Shown here: in pieces, positions 1 through 4,901 of the stretch
Numbering within the stretch: position 1 is the stretch's first letter
How the letters are laid out: every line of letters starts with the position of its first letter
Assembly (NCBI GenBank): GCA_955652345.1
Contig: CATPBV010000242.1
Coordinates: forward strand, 1 to 6,258
Length of the DNA: 6,258 nucleotides
Direction: 5' to 3'
DNA from: an uncultured Solirubrobacteraceae bacterium
Lineage (GTDB): Bacteria > Actinomycetota > Thermoleophilia > Solirubrobacterales > Solirubrobacteraceae
Position numbers and translations under genes: made by a program
Notes under the pieces: generated by a model
Told to the model about the DNA's origin: nothing
The model's database searches: none
The model's input: only the letters and a program-made list of their open reading frames with translations

Positions 1-1396
1 CGGCGCGCCCGGACACCTGCCAGAGTCCGGTGATCCCGGGGAGGACGAGGTAGCGCTTCTTGTGCCACTGCTCGAGCCGGCCGAAGTCGCGCATCGGGAG
101 CGGTCGCGGCCCGACCAGCGACATCTCCCCGCGGACGACGTTGACGAGCTGCGGAAGCTCGTCGAGCGAGAAGCGCCTCAGGAGGCGGCCGACGCGGGTC
201 AGGCGGGGATCCCGGCGGATCTTGAACAGTGCGCCCGACAGCTCGTTGAGCGGCTCGAGCTCGGTCTGGTCCTGGTCGGCGTACTGACGCATCGTCCGGA
301 ACTTGAAGCAGTAGAAGGGCTTGCACGCCATTCCCGGGCGAATCGAGCGATAGATCACCGGGCCAGGCGAGCTCAGCTTCACCGCGATCGCGATCACCAG
401 CAGGATCGGCGACAGCAGGACCAGCAGGATCGTCGAGATCACGAGGTCGAATACGCGCTTGATCGCGAAGTCGATGCCCTGGAAGACGGGCGGTCGCAGG
501 GTGAACAGCGGCACCGACTGGCCGGGGACGAACTCGACGAGGTCCATCAGGATCTCCATCGTCGTCGGCGCGACATGTACCGTGACGCCGCGCTGATGGC
601 ACAGGTCGACGAGCTCGACGGCCTTGTCCTGGGGGAAGTCCGGGTCGGCGATGATCACCTCTTGAATGCGCTCGTCCTCCAGCAGCTCGGGCACCTGCGA
701 GAGGTGCCCGAGGACGCGCAATCCGTTCTGCGGGCGCGGGCGCAGCGACACACACCCGACGAGCTCCACCGGCGTCCGTGCGCGCCCCGACAGCGCCTGC
801 GCGACGTCCTCGAGGTGCTTACCGGATCCGACCAGCAGCGCACGCCGGCGATATCCCGCGCGTTCGAGCAGCCATCCTGTCACCCGGACATGCAGCTCAC
901 GGAGCCCAGAGATGTAAACCGTGCCGAAGATCACCGAGCCGTAGAAGATGTAGTAGCTGCGGAAGTGCTCGCCGCTTGCCAGCGCGAAAACGAGCGCGAT
1001 AACGGCCGCTTGCAGTAGGGCGGTGGTGATCGTCGTGAAGCCCTGCCTGCGTGCGCGCTCCCGATACAGATCGACACGGGCGAACATCAGCACCGTCATC
1101 AGGTACGCGAACGGGGCGTAGTGCTGGGTCTGCGACCAGGCCACGCCCGCGTCGGCGGTGCCCTGGATCACCAGCTTGAGCATCAGCGCGGTGAACAGGG
1201 ACCCGAGGACGCCGACGTAGTCGAGCGCCAGCAGGGAGATCACCCGGGCGATCCTCCGGAACGTCTCCAGCCGCAGGAAGAACGACAGGAGCGGCGGGCG
1301 CTTGCGCCTGACGTCGCGCTCGGGCAGCGTGGCAAGCCCAGCGGGCGAGTCTTCGCCGGAGGGACTGCGCGTCGCCGCTTGTTGCTCGGTAGTCGT
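1..1396 (-). CDS. Polyprenyl-phosphate sugar-1-phosphate transferase (WcaJ/WbaP-like exopolysaccharide initiating enzyme), C-terminus cut by window edge
   Basis: Transfers a sugar-1-phosphate from a nucleotide sugar to a polyprenyl phosphate in the inner membrane, the first step of exopolysaccharide or O-glycan repeat assembly. Numbered from a putative start at 1396, 465 codons are visible. There is a basic N-terminal segment of about 50 residues, then hydrophobic segments at about 52-78, 95-107, 123-140 and 148-163. A Rossmann-like (CoA-binding-type) domain follows, with ALLVGSGKH near 187-194 and EVIIADPDF near 246-254. The catalytic bacterial sugar transferase domain starts at about 310: KRVFDLV, one hydrophobic (re-entrant-type) helix, FKFRTM, then FSLDELPQL (409-417) with the Asp-Glu pair, and GEMSLVGPRP. 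The window ends at GITGLWQVSGRA, so roughly 40-50 residues are missing. The start is uncertain. No ATG, GTG or TTG occurs in frame between the upstream TGA at 1550 and a GTG at 1243-1241. The coordinates here use an ACG at 1396-1394 behind GGGAGGGG. The GTG at 1243 has GGAGG 9 nt upstream but would begin directly in the first membrane helix. The family is clear; the sugar specificity is not. Confidence 0.93.
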
Positions 1397-1406
1397 TTCC
1401 CCTCCC
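1397..1406 (-). promoter_or_regulatory. Shine-Dalgarno-like run before a putative ACG start
   Basis: The minus strand reads GGGAGGGGAA immediately before ACG ACT ACC GAG CAA. It is the strongest purine-rich run in the leader of the sugar transferase. GGAGG ends only 4 nt before the ACG, slightly closer than usual. If the ACG were an ATG, the protein would begin M-T-T-E-Q-Q, a very ordinary N-terminus. This suggests that the site is the real initiation region, with either a non-standard codon or a base change. The competing site is GGAGG (1253-1257), 9 nt before GTG 1243. Confidence 0.35.
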
Positions 1407-1432
1407 AGCTGTACTTCCCCTAAGGGAGATAA

Positions 1433-1457
1433 CGGTAGCTTGGTTGCGAAGTTACGG
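1433..1457 (-). other. Imperfect hairpin in the leader of the sugar transferase
   Basis: The arms CGGTAGCTT (1433-1441) and AAGTTACGG (1449-1457) pair at 7 of 9 positions around a 7-nt loop. On the minus strand the hairpin lies between the promoter-like TATAGATT and the putative start at 1396, so it would be in the 5' leader. I do not recognise a known riboswitch. It may be a local structure affecting translation, or chance. Confidence 0.22.
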
Positions 1458-1510
1458 TGTTCCGGAGTCCTGCGGGAGGATCGGTCGATCCGGTCCGGGG
1501 CTCGAGTGCC

Positions 1511-1520
1511 GCAATCTATA
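1511..1520 (-). promoter_or_regulatory. Promoter-like -10 element (TATAGATTGC) for the sugar transferase
   Basis: The minus strand reads TATAGATTGC in the 153-bp gap between the methyltransferase stop and the sugar transferase. It is a good TAnnnT-type -10 match in a GC-rich setting, but no convincing TTGACA-like -35 lies 16-18 nt upstream. A nearly identical string (TGTAGATTGC) precedes the UDP-glucuronate decarboxylase at 3804-3813. Transcription from here would give a leader of roughly 105-110 nt. Confidence 0.32.
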
Positions 1521-1549
1521 CCCCACGGTCGGAGGGCCCGCCAGGATCC

Positions 1550-2194
1550 TCAGTCCGGGGCGGCGCGAGGTGAGGCCCGGCTGACCGGCGGAGGCGCGAG
1601 GCAGATCCAGCTCTTGGTCAGCGGCCCGAACCGCTCGCGTGTCGCCGGGCCGAACAGCGCCTCGAGCTCCCGCCGGCGTAGCAGCTGTAGCTCATCGGCA
1701 TCTCCTCCTGCCCCGAGGCGCCAGTAGCGCCGGCGCGCCGAGCGGGGCAGCCAGTGGGCCGCGGGGAGCAGCGAGTGCGGCTCGATCGGGAAGGAGATCG
1801 CGGGGGTCTGGACGTACCAGCCGCGGGCGACACGTCGCAGCTCATCGGCGAAAGCTTGCCGTTTGGAGGGCGCAATGTGCTCGATCACGCTGTTCGCGTA
1901 GGCGAGGTCGAATTCGCCGTCGGCAAACGGGAGGCGTTGGGTCGCATCGGCGCGAACGAAGGTCCCGGGATACCCGGGACGCTCGTCGACATCCACTCCT
2001 GTGACGAACAGCTCCGGCGCGACGCCGATCAAGCCCAGCTCGCCGCAGCCGATGTCGACTATCCGTGTTTCCGGGCCCACCCCCGTTGCCTGTAAGAAGC
2101 GCCTGAGCCGGCGCTCACGGGCTCGCCGTGAGAAGGGCTCCGCGAGGCGGGGCAGCGGGCCGCGTGCTCGGTCGTACACGCGCGTCGCAGGCAT
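1550..2194 (-). CDS. Class I SAM-dependent methyltransferase of the glycan/polysaccharide-cluster type
   Basis: A 214-residue cytoplasmic methyltransferase with the Methyltransf_11-like Rossmann fold. Motif I is VDIGCGELGLIG (46-57), an acidic VDVDE follows at 68-71 for the SAM ribose, then RADATQRLPF and FDLAYANSVIEHI (95-107), which matches the post-I and motif II region. Later come YVQTP, FPIEPH and HWLPR (127-151), a combination I associate with methyltransferases in surface-glycan clusters. The substrate is not deducible. The start chosen is ATG 2194. The frame stays open back to 2392, but that extension would overlap the divergent secreted-protein gene and has no methyltransferase character. 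No clear ribosome binding site precedes the ATG; a GTG at codon 6 is an alternative. The last 12 or so residues are Ala/Pro/Ser/Arg-rich and probably disordered. The gene ends in TGA, and the same frame continues open into the sugar transferase. Confidence 0.87.
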   Translation of the reverse strand: MPATRVYDRARGPLPRLAEPFSRRARERRLRRFLQATGVGPETRIVDIGCGELGLIGVAPELFVTGVDVDERPGYPGTFVRADATQRLPFADGEFDLAYANSVIEHIAPSKRQAFADELRRVARGWYVQTPAISFPIEPHSLLPAAHWLPRSARRRYWRLGAGGDADELQLLRRRELEALFGPATRERFGPLTKSWICLAPPPVSRASPRAAPD

Positions 2195-2288
2195 GCGCCG
2201 AGCGATTCTGGCGGATCGTCGCCGAGTGGGGGTAGCTACAGTCTCGCCCGACTCGGCCGGGGAACCATCCCTATAAAGGAGGAGTTCA
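2195..2288. promoter_or_regulatory. Divergent intergenic region with GTAGCTAC palindrome
   Basis: This 94-bp gap separates the methyltransferase (minus) from the secreted-protein gene (plus) and must hold promoters for one or both. It contains an 8-bp perfect palindrome, GTAGCTAC (2232-2239). Overlapping it is TACAGT (2237-2242), which fits a TAnnnT -10 for the plus strand. There is no clear -35. TATAAA (2272-2277) merges into the ribosome binding site and is too close to the start codon to be a -10 for a normal leader. Confidence 0.2.
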
Positions 2289-2783
2289 ATGTTCAAGCCC
2301 ACTCGGCGGCTTGCGGGAGCCGTGATCGGTGCAGCTGCGCTGGTCGCGTTCAGCGCAGGGGTTGTAGGCGCGAAGCCAAAGCCCGGCGGCAAGAAGGACA
2401 GCGGCGTGATCTATGCCGCGATCACCCGCACGTCGCACGGGAACGATTACATCGCCGGGACGGTATCCGACAAGCTGCTCGGCGCCGGAGCCGTCACGTT
2501 CCCGACCAAGGTGATCTCGGGCCCAGGGGGGAAGATCACGCTCACGGTCAAGCCGGTGACCTCGTTCTACAAGAACGGATCGCTGTCAGGGACCTCCACG
2601 GCCACGCTTACCTTCAACGCGACCTCGCTCAGCATCTCCGGGAAGATCAGCGAAACGAAGGGGTCGGGCGCAGCGAAGGGTCACAGCCTCGTTGCCACGT
2701 TCACAGGCGTCAGCTTGGCTGTGCCTCCTGCGAGCCCGCTGGCTGGCCCCTTCAAGTTCACCTACAAGGGCACCTACAAGTAG
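2289..2783 (+). CDS. Small exported beta-rich protein of unknown function
   Basis: A 164-residue protein of no family I can name. The N-terminus is a classical Sec signal peptide: basic FKPTRR, a hydrophobic core (about 9-26), and a V-G-A signal peptidase I site predicting cleavage after residue 28. The mature part begins with KPKPGGKK and then alternates Thr/Ser/Val/Gly stretches, for example GKITLTVKPV and STATLTFNATSLSISGKI, ending FKFTYKGTYK. This pattern suggests a small beta-sandwich or barrel. There are no cysteines and no lipobox. The start is well supported: AAAGGAGG lies just upstream, with 6 nt between GGAGG and the ATG. The gene is divergent from the methyltransferase and convergent with the UDP-glucuronate decarboxylase, so it is its own transcription unit inside the glycan genes. 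A cell-surface or secreted role is inferred only from the signal peptide. Confidence 0.85.
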   Translation: MFKPTRRLAGAVIGAAALVAFSAGVVGAKPKPGGKKDSGVIYAAITRTSHGNDYIAGTVSDKLLGAGAVTFPTKVISGPGGKITLTVKPVTSFYKNGSLSGTSTATLTFNATSLSISGKISETKGSGAAKGHSLVATFTGVSLAVPPASPLAGPFKFTYKGTYK

Positions 2784-2796
2784 ACGCTCGGCTGTC

Positions 2797-2825
2797 AGGG
2801 TGGGGATTGGCCGGATCCCCGCCCT
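2797..2825 (+). terminator. Strong hairpin between convergent genes, no T-tract
   Basis: The arms AGGGTGGGGAT (2797-2807) and ATCCCCGCCCT (2815-2825) form an 11-bp stem with one G-U pair around a 7-nt loop, 13 nt after the TAG of the secreted-protein gene. It probably ends that transcript. On the other strand the wobble becomes a C-A mismatch, so the hairpin is weaker for the decarboxylase. There is no run of T after it, so it is not a textbook intrinsic terminator. Confidence 0.45.
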
Positions 2826-2830
2826 CTACG

Positions 2831-2844
2831 GCGCCACGCGGCGC
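2831..2844 (-). terminator. Short GC hairpin downstream of the UDP-glucuronate decarboxylase
   Basis: GCGCC (2831-2835) and GGCGC (2840-2844) are perfect inverted arms around a 4-nt loop, 6 bp beyond the decarboxylase stop codon (2851-2853). It lacks a T-tract. Together with the larger neighbouring hairpin it may help separate the two convergent transcripts. Confidence 0.22.
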
Positions 2845-2850
2845 TAAGGG

Positions 2851-3798
2851 CTAAGTCCCGCCGCCGCTCAGGTTGTCCCTGCCTGATTGCTCGATCGTTC
2901 GCCGCAGCCCTTCGCGCAGGTCGATGGTCGGCTCCCAGCCGAGGATCTCGCGCGCCAGGCTGATGTCCGGTTGGCGAACCTGGGGGTCGTCGATCGGCAG
3001 CGCCTCGAACACGATCTCGGAGCTCGCCCCCGTCACCTCGATCACGGCCTCGGCCAGCTCCAACAGCGTGTACTCGTCGGGATTGCCGACGTTCACCGGG
3101 TAGTGATAGCCCGACTCGGCAAGCGCGATCAATCCTCGGACCTCGTCTTCGACATAGCAAAACGAGCGCGTCTGCGACCCGTCTCCGAACACGGTGATGG
3201 GTCTGTTCTGGAGAGCCTGCCGCAGAAACGTTGGGATCGCGCGCCCATCGTGCGGTCTCATTTTTGGACCAAATGTATTGAAAATACGGACAATGGCGGT
3301 GTCGACGCCCTGCTGGCGGTGGTACGCCATCGTCAGCGCCTCGGCGTAGCGCTTGGCCTCGTCGTAGACCCCGCGAGGGCCGATCGGGTTGACGTGTCCC
3401 CAGTAGGTCTCGCGCTGCGGGTGCTCCTGCGGATCGCCGTAGACCTCGCTCGTTGACGCGAGGAGGAAGCGGGCGCGGTGCTTCTTGGCCAGGCCGAGGG
3501 TGTGGTGGGTCCCGTACGAGCCGACCTTGAGCGTGTGAAGGGGCAGCCGCAGGTAGTCGATCGGCGATGCGGGCGACGCGAGGTGGTAGACGAAGTCGAT
3601 CGGCTCCTCGACGTAGTAAGGCTCGATGATGTCGAGGTTCAGGTGGATGAACCCCTGGTCGCGGATGTGCTCGATGTTCGCGAGCGTCCCGGTCTCGAGG
3701 TTGTCGACGCAGATGACCCGGTGGCCGCGGCGCAGCAGCTCGTCGCAAAGATGCGAGCCGAGGAACCCGGCGCCTCCGGTGACGAGGCTCGTTGGCAC
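2851..3798 (-). CDS. UDP-glucuronate decarboxylase / UDP-xylose synthase (extended SDR, EC 4.1.1.35 type)
   Basis: Converts UDP-glucuronic acid to UDP-xylose and CO2 with tightly bound NAD+, supplying a pentose donor for glycans. Numbering here is from an in-frame TTG at 3807 (318 residues). The NAD-binding motif is TGGAGFLGSHL (10-20), followed by VDNLETG (34-40) and YHLASPASP (74-82). STSEVYGDP (118-126) carries the catalytic Glu121, VYDEAKRYAEAL the Tyr148/Lys152 pair, then RIFNTFGPKM (174-183) and VRQPDIS with Arg278. These positions sit one residue after the active-site Glu, Tyr, Lys and Arg I recall for human UXS1. The HPQ...YWGHVNPIGPRG segment is typical of this enzyme and separates it from dTDP-glucose dehydratases and UDP-glucose epimerases. 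I prefer the GTG at 3798 (315 residues), because the TTG lies inside the likely -10 element and no Shine-Dalgarno is present; this mRNA may be leaderless. The protein is cytosolic, with no membrane anchor. Confidence 0.94.
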   Translation of the reverse strand: MPTSLVTGGAGFLGSHLCDELLRRGHRVICVDNLETGTLANIEHIRDQGFIHLNLDIIEPYYVEEPIDFVYHLASPASPIDYLRLPLHTLKVGSYGTHHTLGLAKKHRARFLLASTSEVYGDPQEHPQRETYWGHVNPIGPRGVYDEAKRYAEALTMAYHRQQGVDTAIVRIFNTFGPKMRPHDGRAIPTFLRQALQNRPITVFGDGSQTRSFCYVEDEVRGLIALAESGYHYPVNVGNPDEYTLLELAEAVIEVTGASSEIVFEALPIDDPQVRQPDISLAREILGWEPTIDLREGLRRTIEQSGRDNLSGGGT

Positions 3799-3803
3799 GG
3801 GCG

Positions 3804-3813
3804 GCAATCTACA
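3804..3813 (-). promoter_or_regulatory. Promoter-like -10 element (TGTAGATTGC) of the UDP-glucuronate decarboxylase, possibly leaderless
   Basis: On the minus strand TAGATT (3811-3806) ends 7 nt before the GTG at 3798. That is the distance from a -10 box to a transcription start, so transcription could begin at or next to the GTG. There is no purine-rich ribosome binding site in between, which agrees with a leaderless mRNA. The flanking string matches the one ahead of the sugar transferase. A -35 is not obvious. Confidence 0.35.
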
Positions 3814-3868
3814 GGCGCGCAGCGTCGGACCACGGAGCGGGGAGCGCGCCGGGCCGTCGCCCGGTCAA

Positions 3869-3874
3869 TAGGAT
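3869..3874 (+). promoter_or_regulatory. Possible -10 element (TAGGAT) of the ferritin gene
   Basis: TAGGAT fits TAnnnT and lies 25 nt before the ferritin ATG, which would give a leader of about 20 nt containing the ribosome binding site GAAGGGAG. No -35 match is visible. It is divergent from the decarboxylase promoter about 60 bp away. Confidence 0.25.
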
Positions 3875-3899
3875 CACCCCGATCAACGAAGGGAGCTGA

Positions 3900-4442
3900 A
3901 TGGCCGCCGCACGCTTTGTCGAGCGTCTGAACGAGCAGATCGCCAACGAGTTCGCCGCCTCGCAGCAGTACATCGCGGCCGCCGTCTACTACGACTCGCA
4001 GACGCTGCCGCGGCTTGCGGCGTTCTTCTACGAACAGGCGGTGGAGGAGCGCAACCACGCCATGATGATGGTGCGCTACCTGCTCGACGCGGACGTGCAC
4101 GTCGCCATCCCGGGCGTCGCTGCGCCGGAGACGGAGTTCGGGGACGTTGTCGCTCCGGTGGCGCTTGCGCTCGAGCAGGAGCGGCGCGTCAGCGAGCAGA
4201 TCGCCGCCCTGATGGGCGTCGCCCGCGACGAGGGCGACTACCTGAGCGAGCAGGTCGTGCAGTGGTTCCTGAAGGAGCAGATCGAAGAGGTGGCGACGAT
4301 GTCCTCGCTGCTGGCCGTGACGGAGCGCTCGAGCCAGTCGCCGATGTTCATCGAGGACTACCTGGCCCGCGAGCACGCCGCCGCCTCTGCGCCCGATCCG
4401 ACGGCCCCGCCGGCTGCCGGTGGGGCACTCGCGACTGCCTAA
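3900..4442 (+). CDS. bfrB: Bacterial non-haem ferritin (BfrB/FtnA type), iron storage
   Basis: Oxidises Fe(II) and stores it as a ferric mineral inside a 24-subunit cytoplasmic shell, limiting iron-driven oxidative damage. The 180-residue protein is a four-helix ferritin. All ferroxidase ligands are present at E. coli FtnA positions: Glu17 (NEFAA), Glu50 and His53 (EERNHA), Glu94, Gln127 and Glu130 (KEQIEE), plus Tyr24. The site-C glutamates 49, 126 and 129 are also there. From memory it follows Mycobacterium tuberculosis BfrB closely, in QAVEERNHAMM, IPGV, ARDEGD and QWFLKEQIEEVA, and in length (181 there). It also shares an Ala/Pro-rich tail after helix E (about 158-180). No haem-ligand Met as in bacterioferritin is needed for this call. 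The start ATG follows GAAGGGAG with a 4-nt spacer. It is transcribed divergently from the decarboxylase, and the next plus-strand gene is 96 bp away. Iron-dependent control, as for mycobacterial bfrB (IdeR), is possible, but I see no clear IdeR box. Confidence 0.96.
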   Translation: MAAARFVERLNEQIANEFAASQQYIAAAVYYDSQTLPRLAAFFYEQAVEERNHAMMMVRYLLDADVHVAIPGVAAPETEFGDVVAPVALALEQERRVSEQIAALMGVARDEGDYLSEQVVQWFLKEQIEEVATMSSLLAVTERSSQSPMFIEDYLAREHAAASAPDPTAPPAAGGALATA

Positions 4443-4474
4443 CACACCTCTCACGCACAAGGAAGGAAACTCAC

Positions 4475-4491
4475 GGCCCAGCGGGCTTGTT
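4475..4491 (+). terminator. Weak intrinsic-terminator-like hairpin after ferritin
   Basis: GCCC (4476-4479), a 3-nt loop and GGGC (4483-4486), with a possible extra G-U pair, are followed by TTGTT. The stem is short, but the T-rich tail is unusual in this GC-rich sequence and the place, 33 nt after the ferritin stop, fits. Confidence 0.33.
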
Positions 4492-4509
4492 ATGAGCGCC
4501 GGTGCTGAA

Positions 4510-4521
4510 CATCGGCCGATG
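4510..4521. promoter_or_regulatory. Perfect 12-bp palindrome, operator-like, upstream of second secreted-protein gene
   Basis: CATCGGCCGATG is perfectly self-complementary and lies 17 bp before the ATG at 4539, just ahead of the ribosome binding site GAGAGGAG. A spacerless palindrome is better suited to a dimeric DNA-binding protein than to an RNA hairpin, whose apical bases could not pair. TGCT (4503-4506) and AGCA (4522-4525) lie outside it as imperfectly spaced outer arms. The regulator is unknown. Confidence 0.38.
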
Positions 4522-4538
4522 AGCAGAGAGGAGCTCGG

Positions 4539-4895
4539 ATGAAGAAGCTGATCGTCACGCTCGTAGTACTTGCCGTATTCGCGCCGGCGGCGCTCGCGTC
4601 GCCTCACCACTTCGTCAAGGTCTCTCCTAGCTCAGCCAAACCGGGCGACACTGTCCGCGTGCACGGCTCAGCCGGAACCTGCGTCAGCAGCATCCTGTTT
4701 CTCATATCGAAGGCGTTCAAGGGCGCGACTACACACAAGTTCGCCGGGGTGCCGGCGATCGACGCCGTGCTCATGGGTCATGGCAAGTTCTCGGTCAAGG
4801 TGAAGCTGTCCAAGCACCTCCACAAGGGGACGTACTCGATCTCCGGCCGCTGCGGCGGTGGCCTGTTCGGCAGCGCCAAGCTGACCGTGACCTGA
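4539..4895 (+). CDS. Small exported protein with Ig-like beta pattern and two cysteines, function unknown
   Basis: A 118-residue protein of unknown function. It has a strong Sec signal peptide: MKK, a hydrophobic core at residues 4-18, and A-L-A at 18-20, predicting cleavage before SPHH. The mature part of about 98 residues opens with VKVSPSSAKPGDTVRVHGS, a strand-turn-strand pattern like the first strands of bacterial Ig-like or IPT-type domains. It closes with KGTYSISGRC and AKLTVT, as such domains usually do. Cys48 and Cys105 would lie near opposite ends of the domain and could form a disulfide after export. Many His and Lys residues (HH at 23-24, KHLHK at 92-96) make it basic. The start is supported by GAGAGGAG 5 nt before the ATG. 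It may be transcribed from its own promoter near the 12-bp palindrome. It ends 6 bp from the convergent selB stop codon. Confidence 0.82.
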   Translation: MKKLIVTLVVLAVFAPAALASPHHFVKVSPSSAKPGDTVRVHGSAGTCVSSILFLISKAFKGATTHKFAGVPAIDAVLMGHGKFSVKVKLSKHLHKGTYSISGRCGGGLFGSAKLTVT

Positions 4896-4901
4896 TCTTT
4901 G

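Noticed and set aside
60..660. Recurrent GAGCTCGTCGA-like strings in the left third
   Set aside because: They encode common Glu-Leu-Val-Glu/Asp codon runs in a GC-rich coding sequence and are not evenly spaced; codon bias, not a repeat element.
62..1018. Plus-strand open frame of 318 codons
   Set aside because: Antisense shadow of the sugar transferase; its translation is low-complexity Arg/Glu/Asp/Leu-rich with no domain, while the opposite strand has clear family motifs.
1530..1552. TGA at the end of the methyltransferase as a selenocysteine codon, given selB nearby and a small GAGG/CCTC stem just after it
   Set aside because: The stem is short and mismatched and its loop lies too close to the UGA for a typical bacterial SECIS; the TGA sits in a disordered tail without a redox motif.
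1550..2392. Longer methyltransferase starting at 2392
   Set aside because: The extra 66 residues overlap the signal peptide and start of the divergent secreted-protein gene, which has a strong ribosome binding site; the extension shows no domain.
2795..3748. Second minus-strand open frame of 317 codons across the decarboxylase
   Set aside because: Frame-shifted shadow, Arg/Pro-rich, lacking the SDR motifs that the true frame has throughout.
3639..4610. Minus-strand open frame of 323 codons spanning the ferritin
   Set aside because: Antisense to a ferritin with every catalytic residue intact, and it runs into the decarboxylase in the wrong frame; a high-GC artefact.
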